Positions 10,911 through 22,056 of a stretch of 64,000 nucleotides of DNA are shown here, piece after piece. This DNA is from Clitoria ternatea (lineage: Eukaryota; Streptophyta; Magnoliopsida; Fabales; Fabaceae), in contig CM075672.1 in assembly GCA_037962975.1 (NCBI GenBank), forward strand, positions 129,566,001 through 129,630,000, given 5' to 3'. Below the pieces are notes generated by a model. The model was not told the origin of the DNA, did no database searches, and saw only the letters and a list, made by a program, of their open reading frames with translations. The translations under genes were made by a program, and so were the position numbers. Numbering within the stretch: position 1 is the first letter of the stretch; every line of letters starts with the position of its first letter.

Positions 10911-12075
10911 CCTCAAGGGGGATCAAGAAGTGGTTCTCCCAAAGCATGCTCCTCCATTGTGACATCTATAAGTGAAGGATTTTCATAGAATAACTTCAAG
11001 CGCTATCCATTAACCTTGAAGCTTTTATTGGAGTTTTCACTTTTTATTTCAACAGCTCCATGGGGAAATACATTAGTGACAATGAAAGGTCATTCCCATT
11101 TGGAGCATAATTTTCTGGCTATCAGTTTCATCCAAGAATTAAATAGTAACACTTTTTGTCCAACAGTAAACTCCTTTCTAGCTATTGAGCTATCATGGAA
11201 TTTCCTTGTTTTCTCCTTATAGAACTTTGAATTCTCATAAGCGGCCAAACAGATCTCATGAAGCTCATTGAATTGTAATTTTCTTTCTTTACCTACTTGA
11301 TCAAGTGCTAAGTTGCAAGCTTTTACAGCCCAATAAGCACGATGTTCAATCTCCACTGGAAGATGACATGCCTTACCAAAAATAATTCTATAGGGAGACA
11401 TTCCTATAGGTGCCTTAAAAGCTGTTCTACGTGCCCAAAGAGCATCATCCAGTTTCCTGCTCTAATCCTTTTTGTTAGGCTGTACTATCTTCTCCAAGAT
11501 TCTTTTGATTTCTCTGTTAGAGACTTCTGCTTGTCCATTGGTTTGGGGGTGATATGGAGTAGAGACTCTATGAATAACCCCATACTTCCTAAGCATAGCT
11601 TGCATGGTCCTGTTGCAGAAATATGTTCCTTGATCACTAATGATTGCTCTCGAAATGCCAAACCTGCAAAAAAATTTAAGATTTAACAAAATCCACAACA
11701 ACTCGAGCATCATTAGTTCTGGTAGCTTTAGCTTCCACCCATTTAGAAACATAATCTACAACTAATAAAATATAAGTAAAACCAAAGGATGGAGGAAATA
11801 GACCTATAAAATCAATGCCCTAAACATCAAATACTTCACAAAACAACACAGGTTGTTGAGGCATTTGTTGACGCCATGTGATAGCATTACTAGCTCTTTG
11901 GCATTCCTCACAGGTGTTACAAATGCTCTAACACCTTTCTTGCTGTTCTTTATGGACCAAAATGTCCACCAACTGGTGAAGCATGGTAGAATCGAAGAAC
12001 TGATTCTATCTCATGATCAGGAATGCATCTTTGAATCACCTGATCATTACATAATTTCTATAAATACGGGTCATC
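10911..12075 (-). pseudogene. Athila integrase, fragmented
   Basis: Reading down from 12075, the zinc-binding part includes HASPVGGHFGP then CNTCEECQRASNAITWRQQMP. The usual FYWPTLFKD-like stretch between them is missing, so a short deletion is inferred near 11930. The core follows as RAIISDQGTYFCNRT and YHPQTNGQAEVSNREIKRIL (11462-11752), supplying the second Asp and the Glu. The C-terminal part is MSPYRIIFGKACHLPVEIEHRAYWA and onward (11090-11401), finishing with an EIKSENSNKSFKVNG-like tail near 10915. Stops at about 11460, 11088 and 10995 interrupt it. Family placement is secure and function is lost. Confidence 0.8.
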
Positions 12076-12524
12076 CTATATATAATATTTTGCATCACTT
12101 TTTAATTTTGAAATTTGGTTTCTGGATGCATATGGTGGAAAAACAAAAGCAACAAGATAATTTACAATGTTAGCAAACCAAGGTGTATCAAGAAAGATAG
12201 AAACACTCATGAGGTGTTCATCGGGAAAATGGTCCTGAATAGGTGCCGAATCAGGAGCATTCTTAATTCTGCTTAAATGGTTTGCCACAAGGTTTTGTGT
12301 TCTACTTCTGTCACGAATTTCCAAGTCAAACTCTTGGAGCAAAAGCATCCAATGAATTAATCTTTTCTTGGACTCACCTTTCTTCAACAAGTACTTCAGA
12401 GCTGCATGGTCAGTAAAGACAACTACTTGAGAACCGAGTAGGTAAGATCTGAACTTATCTAATACAAAAACAATGGCCAAGAGCTCTTTCTCAGTAGTGG
12501 TGTAATTTACCTGGGAAGCATCTA
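12076..12524 (-). pseudogene. Athila RNase H
   Basis: Continues RT after a frameshift near 12525. The sequence TSKL-stop reads on in the +1 frame as LDASQVNYTTTEKELLAIVF, so one A appears to have been lost. The domain holds KELLAIVFVLDKFRSYL (catalytic Glu) and VVVFTDHAALKYLL (catalytic Asp), then the NLVANHLSRI linker. The first RNase H Asp (MCDASNYALGAVL) is in the upstream ORF. Removes template RNA during reverse transcription. Confidence 0.82.
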
Positions 12525-14951
12525 AAGTTTAGATGTATAGTAGATGACCCTAGGCTGTTTGTCAATCTTCTGACCAAGGACAGCTCCCAATGCATAATTA
12601 GAGGCATCACACATCAACTCAAATGGGGCTGTCCAAACAGGTGCTTGGATTATTGGGGTAGTGGTCAATGCTTGCTTGAGGAAATTAAAAGCCTCCTTAC
12701 ACTTTTCATCATACTCAAATACCACATCCTTTTGAAGCAGATTGGATAGTGGTCTAGCCTTCTTGCTAAAATCCTTTATGAATCTTCTGTAGAAACCTGC
12801 ATGGCCAAGAAAAGAACAAACCTCTTGAACACAAGAAGGGTAAGGCAAATGTGATATAACTTCTATCTTGGCAGGATCTACCTCAATTCCTTTCTCAGAG
12901 ATTACATGCCCTAAAACTATTCCTTGTTTTACCATAAAATGACATTTTTCATAGTTCAAGACAAGGTTAGTTTCAATACATCTATTTAAAACTTTATCCA
13001 AACTATCAAGGCATGCATTAAATGAAGATCCATAAATAGTAAAATCATCCATAAACATCTCTATGCAATTTTTAATGAAATCATGGAAAATACTTATCAT
13101 GCATCTTTGAAAAGTTCTAGGAGCATTGCATAGGCCAAATGGCATTCTCCTATAAGTAAATGTGCTAAAGGGACAGGTGAATGTGGTCTTTTCTTGATCC
13201 TTAGGTGTAATATGAATCTGAAAATATCCAGAGAATCCATCAAGAAAACAGTAGTGAGATTTACCTACAAGACGCTCAAGCATTTGATCAATGCAGGGTA
13301 AAGGGAAATGGTCCTTCTTTATTGCTTGGTTTAGTCTCCTATAGTCAATACAGACTCTCCAATTATTTTGCACTCTGGTAGGGATTAATTCATCCTTCTT
13401 ATTTTTCATAACTGTGATCCCTATTTTCTTAAGAACCACTTGAATCGGACTCACCCATTGGCTATCAGAAATAGGGTAAATGATTCCTGCTTGTAGAAGC
13501 TTGGTAATCTCCTTTTTAACCACATCAAGGATTACAGGGTTGAGTCTCCTTTGAGGCTGTCTTACTGCTTTAGCATTTTCCTCCAGAAATATCCTATGTA
13601 TGCACATGGATGGGCTAATTACAGGAATATCTGCCAATGTCCAGCCTATAGCCTTCTTGTGCCTTTTCAGAACCTGCAGTAATTTTTCTTCTTGATTTTC
13701 ATCAAGAGAAGTGGAAATTATCACTGGGAGCTGTTCATCATCCCCTAAGTATACATACTTGAGGTTTTCAGGTAGGGGTTTCAACTCTAATTTGGGTGCC
13801 TGCAAAACAAATGGAACTAACAAAGTAGATTTGGATTCCACTGCTTGCACCTCAAAAATTTTGTTAGAGTCTTCTTGAAATCCTGCATTTAGGTTAATGC
13901 ATTCTAGCTCCTTATGATTAACAGACATATTTAAAAACTCTGAATTAGCAGTTATGTATTTATCAATTTCAGCACAAATATCATAGCTTCCAGAATCATT
14001 ACATGCAAAATAATTGTTTGAATCATCCATGCATTCCAAATCAACATTTTGAGAGATATCAGAAAGATATTCACAAATCAATTCATCCATAATATCAATA
14101 TAAAAAATAGAGTGATCTTCAGATGGATATTTCATAGCATCAAAAATATTGAATTGAACTCTTGTATCACCAAATTTCATAGAGAGGGTTCCAGAATGAA
14201 CATCTATTTTGGTTCGGGCTGTTTTCAAAAATGGTCTTCCTAAACTTATAGGAACAGGAATCTGAGGCATACCTTCTTCCATATCAAGTACGAAAAAGTC
14301 AGCAGGGAAAACAAGTTGTTCTACCTGAACCAAAACATTCTCTATGACTCTAGTAGGGTAAGCAGTACTTCTATTGGCTAGTTGAATCACTATACCAGTA
14401 GGTTGTAAATTTCCAAGAGACAAAGATTTGAAAACAGACATAGGCATAACATTTATTGAAGCTCCTAAATCTAACATGTAATTTTCAAATTTGTTATTGC
14501 CTATGATGCAGGGTATAGTGAACGTACCTGGATCTTTACATTTCTCAGGAATATTTGGAACTTCCTTACCAAGCAATGCAGATATATTTCTTCCCATGCT
14601 TATCCTTTTATTTCCCTTGAGTCTCCTCTTGTGAGTACATAGTTCCTTCAGAAATTTGGCATACTTGGGAATTTGTTTGATTGCATCAAGAAGAGGTATA
14701 TTCACTTCCACTTTCCTAAAAGTATCCAAAATTTCTTTGTCCACTTCTTCCATCTTCTTACTTGGAATTACTTTTGGTGGAAAAGGAAAAGGGATATGAG
14801 GTGGGATTTGGGGTGGTTGCATCTTAGACTTTCTTGTGCTTGAAGAGGGTACATCATTCTCAACTGTTGCAGGCATAGTTGTTTGCTTCTCAAGTTCCTT
14901 GGGTATGGGTACTTCAAGGTTCTTACCTGATCTTAACTGAATTACACTCAC
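12522..14951 (-). pseudogene. Athila gag end, protease, reverse transcriptase (809 residues)
   Basis: The longest open frame in the window. It starts with MSVIQLRSGKNL, which is the end of Athila gag and not a true start. Protease lies at about residues 140-260 with active-site DLGASINVMP (Asp-Leu-Gly-Ala) and GRPFLKTARTKIDV. RT begins near residue 440 (PQRRLNPVILDVVKKEI), with VCIDYRRLNQ, DGFSGYFQIHI and catalytic FMDDFTIYG. RNase H begins at ELMCDASNYALGAVLG, and the frame ends at a one-base deletion. RT and protease themselves look uninterrupted, so the enzyme core was lost only recently. Confidence 0.88.
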
Positions 14952-16370
14952 ATTTCTTGGATTTACAGCTGGTTGAGATGGTAATTTGTTAAAGTTTTGA
15001 GACTATAACTGGCTTAATGATGAAGCCAGTTGCCCAATTTGGTTGTTTAAACTCTGGATGGTAGCATCGTTCCTCTGTTGATACTCTAAGTTCTGTGCAG
15101 CCATTTGTTTCATCAGTTCTTCCAAAGAAGGGCCACTTGTGGATGGTTGAGGTGTAGGTCTTTGGAAGGTTGGTGCATTGCTTTGAAATGGGGGTTGGGG
15201 ATTTTATTGTTGGTTACCCTATCTCAAGTTTGGATGGCTCCTCTAACCTGGGTTGTATCTGTTGGTGGAAAGGTCATGATTTTGTTGTTGTTGTTGTTAT
15301 GGTGAAGGTCTATCATGGTAGATGTTAGCTGCATAGGCTTGGGGACTATTATTATCCTTTTCTTGTAGAGAAGGACAACAATCAGTGGGGTGCTCTTGTG
15401 AAGAGAAGATGCCACACACTTTAGCAGTCATGGATTTTTTATTTACTGTTAATTGTGTGACTAGAGTGGTGAGAGCGTCAAGTTTACTCTCTAATTTAAT
15501 GCTAGATGCACTAGAATTTGAATCATATGAACTTTTGAAAGCATCATTTCTTACACTGAATCGTTGAGAGGTAGATGCCATTTTTTCAATCAAATTCCTT
15601 GCTTCAGCAGCAGTCATATCTCCTAAAGCTCCTCCACTTGCCACATCTATCATGTTGCGATCAACGTGGTGCAGACCTTCATAAAAGTACTGAAGAAGTT
15701 GTTCAGAAATTTGGTGGTGAGGGCAACTTGCACAAAGTTTCTTGAATCTTTCCCAATACTCATAAAGACTTTCTCCAGAGAGTTGCCTAATGCCAGATAT
15801 GTCCTTTCGGATTGTAGTTGTTCTAGAGGCAGGAAAGAACTTTTCCAAGAACATTTTCTTTAAGTCATTCCAACTTGTGATTGATCTTGGAGCAAGGTAG
15901 TAGAGCCAATCCTTAGCAACACCCTCTAAAGAATGAGGAAACGCTTTAAGATAGACATGGTCTTCTTGAACGTTTTAGGGTTTCATTGTGGAGCACACAA
16001 TGTGGAATTCTTTGAAGTGTTTGTTCGGATCTTCACCCGCAAGACCATGAAACTTAGGCAACAAGTGTATAAGTCCGGTCTTAAGCATAAAAGGGACATC
16101 CTCTTCAGGATATTAAATACACAAACTTTCGTATGTGAATTCGGGTGCAGCTAGTTCTCTAAGAGTTCTTTCACGGGGTACAGCCATATCAGAAAAACTA
16201 GCAGTAGTACTTTTAGCAGATTCAAATGAGATACTATCACTATCAATATCAACAAAGTTATTATTAAATCTAGCTTCTCTAATTAATCTATGAAAAGTTC
16301 TATCAACTTCAGGATCAAATGAATATAAATGCTCAAAAGTCCTTCTAGTCATACATAGCATACAACAAGA
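14952..16370 (-). pseudogene. Athila gag, multiple breaks
   Basis: Starts near 16361 with FDPEVDRTFHRLIREARF and ERTLRELAAPEFTYES (16113-16361). It continues as MFLEKFFPASRTTTIRKDIS, ESLYEYWERFKKLCASCPHHQ and QYFYEGLHHVDRNMIDVASGG (15297-15854), the central Athila gag domain. The C-terminal part runs LEELMKQMAAQN, QIGQLASSLSQL and LPSQPAVNPRNVSVIQLRSGK into the pol frame. Stops and frameshifts lie around 16112, 15900-15960, 15296 and 15003. A glutamine/asparagine-rich repeat (TTGTTG on +) occurs at 15283-15298. Confidence 0.82.
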
Positions 16371-16543
16371 TATTTCATGATCATGAGCAATATATCATAA
16401 GAATCCTAAATCATACAAAAGGAATAAAATAAAAAAAACAAACAAAATTTTTTTATTATATTATTATTTTATTTTATTTTATTTTTTAAATTTTTAATTT
16501 TATAAAAAATTAATTTAAAACAAGAATTTTCCTAAAGATCGTT

Positions 16544-16563
16544 AATCCCCGGCTGTGGTGCCA
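16544..16563 (-). other. Athila primer binding site, tRNA-Asp-like
   Basis: On the minus strand TGGCACCACAGCCGGGGATT follows the 5' LTR end after five bases. It resembles the Athila-type site complementary to tRNA-Asp (TGGCGCCGTTGCCGGGGAT), with several changes. The AT-rich stretch 16371-16543 is leader. Confidence 0.75.
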
Positions 16564-16568
16564 AAATT

Positions 16569-18197
16569 TGACGTGAGTTTACAGTCGCGGTTCCATCAAA
16601 TTAGTACATTAAAATTAATTAATGTAGTACTAGGGTGTCAACCTAGGTCGTTCTCTCAAGGATCAACACAAAAATTTAGGAAAATCAAGTTTAAAATTAA
16701 TTTTTACAAACAGGAATTCAACAAACATACAAATACAATTGGGGGGTTTGATTGATTGGTTGTCACAATTAAAATCAAAACAAAGTAAATATAAGATTTG
16801 GAACAATAAATAACAAGCGATTGATTTCTTGGAGTATTGTAATTAAATTTATCCTTGGTTCACTAAAGATAATTTGTACACTTTCATTAATGTTGATTTC
16901 TTAGCTTAATTTGAATTAATCAACTAAGCGTCTTTTTCAATTCATAATTCCTTTACTTTCATTTAAAAATAAATATTTTAATCAAGCATCCTAATTAAGC
17001 AAAAGGAGTCAAGATCGTAAAATCTAGGAATTATTGAGCATATGTAAGAACATCACCTACATACATAATCTATTCTCGAATTATGGAATTAAGCAAACCA
17101 TAATTATTAAAAGTGATTATGAAAATATTCATTAAGCATGCATATTTCCTTAATCCAATTTAATTTAAAATCTTATTTTATTCCATTTGTATAATTAAAC
17201 CGATTAAGCATACAAATTTAATTAAACAGAATGAAATTAAATAAGCAGAGTAAGATTATGAAGAAATAAACAATAATAAAAGCATACTATATTAAAAACA
17301 AGAACCTCAAAATTATATTACAATATTCTCCAAGAAAATCAATCTAAGGGTTTTAGCCCTCCATAATTAAAACAAACTAAAAATAAAAGAACCTAACCCG
17401 GAATGGAGCACGGAGGGGGAGAAGAAGAAGAAGCAGAGAAGAAGAAAGAAAGAAGAATGAAGTTATGGTGTGAAGAAAATGGTCGATTTTGGCTTCTATT
17501 TATAGGGGAAGGAATGGTGCCGGAAACAATAAAAAATGGACGAGTGGAATGCTAGTGCGTATTTAATAAATCTTCAGTGCTGATTCCACTTGATGAATGC
17601 GTTTCCTGCTATTTTCCACTTGATGAATCGATTCTTCAAAGTGCATGAATCGATTCATCTAGGTAAATACTGGGCAATTTCCTCACATGAATCGATTCCT
17701 CAGGGGTGGGAATCAATTCCCAAGGCACATGAATTGATTCCTAGTGAGATGAATCGATTCCCAGAGCTTTGAAATACTCATGAATCGATTCCTAGGGGCA
17801 GGGAATCGATTCCCAGCTATATGAATCGATTCCCAGGAGGCATGAATCGATTTCTTGCTGTGGTTTTACATGGGAATCGATTCCCAAGTTGGTGAATCGA
17901 TTCCCAGACCTGTTATGGTGCTTTTCTTGCATTTTTGACCATTTTTTGAGGTGTGGCTTCTTCCGTTTGGCCTGTGGTAATTATTTTTCAATTGCAAGCT
18001 CAATCATACACTACAAAACAAGAGAAACCAAGATTTCATTATTTTCATTAAAAATTAATCCTTAATTCATTTTCAAATTAAATATTAAATAAAGCTCAAA
18101 TGATGAAAATGTGTTAAAATATAATATATTACACAATAAGTGATAGCAAATTATACACATTTAAAGTAAGGAATTAAGGATAAATCATGCATCATCA
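16569..18197 (-). repeat. Athila 5' LTR (1629 bp)
   Basis: Direct repeat of 8012-9630, starting TGACGTGAG and ending ATGCATCATCA in + orientation, thus TG...CA. It carries the GAATCGATTC palindrome array at 17590-17910 and TATTTATAGG at 17498. Confidence 0.92.
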
Positions 18198-18202
18198 ACG
18201 AC

Positions 18203-18606
18203 TTTAGGTCTAATAACCTCTTTACCTATGGTCGATATCAAGACTTAATCATTTGCCCTCTACCTTGTTTTAGGGACCATACTGGTTACTTAAATAAGCT
18301 ATACCGTCTATTCTAGTCACCTGTCGTGGGCGTGGGTAAGAAGAGAGATTCCTAACTAGGAAAAATTTTCAATTTACGCCTTTGTGGCTTTGATTCCTAT
18401 CCTTAACTGTCGTGCATTTATTTCCCTTTAATGCTTAAACGTAGTGTTACACATAATAAGGGTTTTGTTAATCATTGTGTGATGGTTACTCTTCGATCAA
18501 TGCGTGACGGTTTCCTTTCATTCATCGTATGGCAGTTACTTTTTGGAATGGGCCTTAAAAATTGAAATGAAACAACCTAAAAAATTTTAAATTGAAGCAT
18601 TGCCAT
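18203..18606 (-). repeat. Tat 3' LTR, right fragment, with nearby polypurine tract
   Basis: Continues the LTR interrupted by the Athila insertion. 8011 joined to 18203 reads GCATGATGAC then TTTAGGTCTAATAACC, matching TTTAGGTATAATGACC at 41371. The likely LTR edge is near CATTGCCA (about 18606). TTGCCCCCAACC just after it is a candidate reversed polypurine tract. The exact boundary is uncertain because the other LTR is itself interrupted. Confidence 0.65.
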
Positions 18607-19109
18607 AATTGCCCCCAACCATGTCCATAAGTAGGTATCTGGAGAGCCTTAGGAAATTTACTTAAACTATACATGCTGGAACTCTATTGAAATTTCTAGA
18701 GAGCCTTCTAGAAACTTAAAAATTTTCTAAACTCATCGTCCTTCCCCAAACTCAACGTCTTTGAAGTTCCTACTTTTCAGATACCCTTAATATTTTTTCA
18801 CCAACTCAGGTAGCCATCCCCAACCTTTCTTTTTCTTTTTCTTATTATCTGTGTTGTTCCAGTTTGTTAAGTGATAGATGAGGGGTAGGGGAGGACAAAG
18901 AGAGGGTCACGGGGGAAGGATTTCTGTTAGGGCTCAAAGGCTAGGGTCACAAGTTCCGGGGAGGGGAGTAGGGTGACGGGGACAAAGAATGTCTATAGAG
19001 TCTTGTAATGATTTTTGAGTCGTGGGGGCTTCTAACGGGGAAGATAGCTTTGAATTGTATGTTTTTAATGACGTAAATTTTTTCAACAATGTAGGCGGGG
19101 TGAGACACA
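18607..19109 (-). other. Tat spacer between 3' LTR and antisense ORF
   Basis: No convincing coding region. It has a G-rich stretch at 18880-18990 (purine-rich on +) that could be untranslated sequence of the antisense ORF. Nothing else is recognised. Confidence 0.5.
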
Positions 19110-21314
19110 TAATCAGTAAGATGGCCACTAAAGAAGGAGAGATGAACATCGTAAAGACAATACCAGGGTGCTCAAACGTAATCGCCCACCGAATTGATTA
19201 GAAGTGGCTATTGGCTGAGAACCCTTATGTGTGGGTTTAGAGGGAGATTTTGGAGACCACCTCCCGTCATGCTCGGGAAAACAGAGAAAGGATAGAACTG
19301 AAATGCCTGACCTATTCTCGAGAGAAATACAAGCAATGATACACCGTTCTGGCACTAGGTTTGCATATCGTATTTGTCACGCCCCGGAAGGACAATTTTC
19401 ATGCACGATATCTTGTTCACCCACCTTGGGGTATGCTTCCCACTGACGGAGTTCCAGATAGGAATCTTCCCTTTCTTAAACTGTGCCCCTACTCAACTTC
19501 ATCCAAATGGGTAGGGTCTAGTAAGGAGCTTGGAAGTGTTGGGAGAACACTTCAACTTTATTCCCATCGTTGCCATGTTTTTCTACTACTGTCAAGTCCT
19601 ACGGAAGGCGAATAAGGACGACGGCTTAAGCTTTGTTACACTCTGGTGTGACTCAAAAATCATCAATTTTGAAGCCTTCACAAAGTTTGCTAAAACTGAT
19701 GGCAGCTCCTTTAAAAAATCATTCGTCAAAGTCCGAGTGAACCTAAATAAGGCATTTTTCTGGGAAAGCGAAGATAAGATCGACAAGTTCCCGATGTCAT
19801 GGACCCACGAACACTTTTTGTTGACCGAAGCGACGTACATTACCGAAGAAAATGAGTTATCCCTTACCTCCAACGAAGTGTTTAGCGCGATGTGCAAGTA
19901 TTGTCTCACCAAGAAATTCTCGTGCAAGCGTCTATTGGGACCCTGGTCCCAAAGAGAAGCTTATCTACATAATAATCTCAAGAAATAACTTAGCTTTTCT
20001 TTCCATACATCATTGTTTTCTGATGTTTTTTTCTTTTTCTTTGTAGAACAAATTGAAACTTGTAAGGCGATGAAACAGCTAAAGAAGTTACAAGCTGAGA
20101 TGGCTGCTGCTGGGGCGGAGAATCTCATCCAACCCAAGCCAAATGCTCACAAGGCTATAAAAGACATTATTCCCTTCCGGCTTAAGGATGCCAAACAAAT
20201 CCTTCTCAAAGAAACCATAGACTGGGAACATGAAAAGAAGGTTCCCGAGAGGAAAAGGAAGAAGCAAAGCAACCCTACGAAGAAGAAGTGTCCCACTCTT
20301 GCCTCTAAGAAGCAAAAACAAAAAGAAGTTGTCAAAGAATAAGCCGGTCAAAGGGAAACACCAGTAGAAATAGAATCATCCCAAGGTTAGTCCACAGCTA
20401 CTCCTGCCAACATAGAAATGGAGAAGCTGGGTGAAAGGTCGCTTGTTCGTTACTGCTTTCCTAACCCTGAGGTCTCAGCTGAGCCCATACCTCCTTTATC
20501 AGGGTATAAAGATCAATCAAAGCAATGTAAACCACCTTTGTACTGCCTCTACCGTGGCCTAGAGATTGGTGAAATGAAAGAAGCTATTAAATTTGTTCAT
20601 TGGCAGCTGGTTGAGGTAGATAGGGTTTTGGACTTCTTCAATAAGGTAGCTAAAAATAAGAATGAGTCATCTTTGTACTGTAACCTGTACCACAAGGCTG
20701 GCATAGACTTGAGGGTAGCCTAGAAGGAGATTGAACATATGAATAATGTTATTAAAGTTGAAGCAAAACTCTAAGGTGACAGGGGCCTAGAGATAATAAA
20801 TCCGAAGAAGCAGATGGAGAAACTTTAGTCTGAGAAGCAAGAGATGGAGTAGCTGAAAGGAGAGAGCAGTCAACTGAAGGCGGAGAACAAGAAAATAAAA
20901 AAGGCTTATGAAGATGTCCAAGTGGAGATAGTCTGACAAATCGATATAAACATTACAACAGAGACAAATTGGTTCAGAGAGAAGAACAAGTTATTGTTTG
21001 AAGTGGAAGATCTCAACAAGAAGCTTTCAAAGACCAACTCCATTCGTGAGGCACATGAAAAACTTGAAGAGGAAGTTGCGGCCAATCAAAAGAGGGTAGT
21101 TAAGGCGCTTTAGCTTTGTGATATGATTATAGGAGAATCATTCAGCGCAACCATAAGGAAAATCTAGTACAGGAACCTTGATACCGCTCTCAACCTTCAT
21201 GGGATTAACCCCTACCATGAATTTCATGGTGGGAGGCTATTTGTTGTGGTTAATGGAAAAGGGGAAGATCTTGAGGATGTTCCCTATAAGCTGGTGGAGT
21301 TACCCCAGCCCTAA
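19110..21314 (+). pseudogene. Tat accessory antisense ORF (aORF, plant gypsy-type transposon domain), decayed
   Basis: This coding remnant runs opposite to the Tat gag-pol, between integrase and the 3' LTR. It begins near MATKEGEMNIV (19121). Next are NFHARYLVHPPWG and then QLHPNG-stop-GLVRSLEVLGEHFNFIP, with frame changes and a probable TGG-to-TAG. That pattern matches the 'putative gypsy type transposon' domain (Pfam Transposase_28 group) known from aORFs of Tat elements. The best stretch is 19530-19988. A lysine-rich segment (20200-20340) and a long Glu/Lys/Leu-rich likely coiled coil (20730-21110) follow, ending at TAA 21312. About nine in-frame stops are visible. Its role is unknown even in intact elements. 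Confidence 0.72.
19985..20046 (+). other. Possible intron inside the Tat antisense ORF
   Basis: Coding similarity pauses at HNNLKK and resumes with EQIETCKAMKQLKKLQAEM. The gap ends in a strong pyrimidine tract plus TTTGTAG, a good 3' splice site. The expected GT at the left edge is not clear (AAGAAATAAC), possibly mutated. Confidence 0.4.
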
Positions 21315-21572
21315 ACCATGTTAGAGAAACCTACCGCCCCTATTGCTGATGACACCGTGGCTCTTGCAGGTGAAGACGCCATTCCCCTTTCGGTGAAGAC
21401 ACTGTTCCTCCGCCTTAGCTGCTTTAGTTGTATCTTCAATGTTTCCCTACTTTTTCTATTTTTCTTTATGATGCCTTGTACCGGGTTAGGCTTCAGTTTT
21501 TGACTCTTGGTCTTTTAATGGAATTTCTTTTCCTTTAATTGCATTGTTGAAGAAGTAACCATTTTGAATTAT
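21315..21572. other. Tat 3' spacer up to Tekay copy 2
   Basis: Sequence past the stop of the antisense ORF, with a short open frame (21318-21503) of no recognised similarity. The last five bases, ATTAT (21568-21572), are the left target duplication of the next insertion. Confidence 0.5.
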
Positions 21573-21942
21573 TGTAACATCCTAGGTTGATTTACCTTTT
21601 TATTTACACACGGCAAATTATTTCCACAATAAATTTTTCACGTTAAATAAAATTTGGATCTTAATATGAAATAATATTTACTTCCCTTAATAAATAATCC
21701 ACTCGGCCTTGATGTAAAATAATATTTACCTATTTTAGTTACATTCTAAATAATAAAATCATACTCAGGATAAACAAAACCGATCTAAAATAAATCCTTT
21801 AATAAAAGTGTTAAAAGTAATAACCGATCGAAAATGATTCAACTCGGGAATGATATAAAATAGTATTCACTTAAGTATATTCAAAACAATAATAAGAGCG
21901 TTCGCAAAATAATATCCGATTGGAAACTCATCTTTTAATAAA

Positions 21943-22056
21943 ATGGAGGTAAAACAGCGGGAGAAGGAGGAGGAGGAGGAGGAGGAGAAGAAGAAGAAGA
22001 AGAAGAAGAAGAAGAAGAAGAAGAAGAAGAAGAAGAAGAAGAAGAAGAAGAAGAAG
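21943..22056 (+). repeat. GAG/GAA microsatellite in LTR
   Basis: A run of GAGGAG then about two dozen AAG/GAA triplets. The matching place in the other LTR (30172-30200) has only about nine. Long poly-Lys and poly-Phe ORFs here are artefacts of the repeat. Confidence 0.95.

Larger units (their letters stand above)
8012..18197 (-). mobile_element. Athila-type Ty3/gypsy element, complete with both LTRs
   Basis: Direct LTRs lie at 8012-9630 and 16569-18197. Reading on the minus strand, they bracket a tRNA-Asp-like primer site, gag, protease, RT, RNase H, integrase and a polypurine tract. The protein sequence (gag end IGQLASSLSQL then IQLRSGK, RT FMDDFTIYG) is Athila-type. Flanks are ATGAC (8007-8011) and ACGAC (18198-18202), a 5-bp target duplication with one change, and the flanking halves rejoin to continuous Tat LTR sequence. 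No env-like ORF is recognisable between pol and the 3' LTR. Confidence 0.9.

Noticed and set aside
18934..19355. Minus-strand ORFs in the G-rich stretch
   Set aside because: No similarity, and they overlap the better supported + strand aORF remnant.
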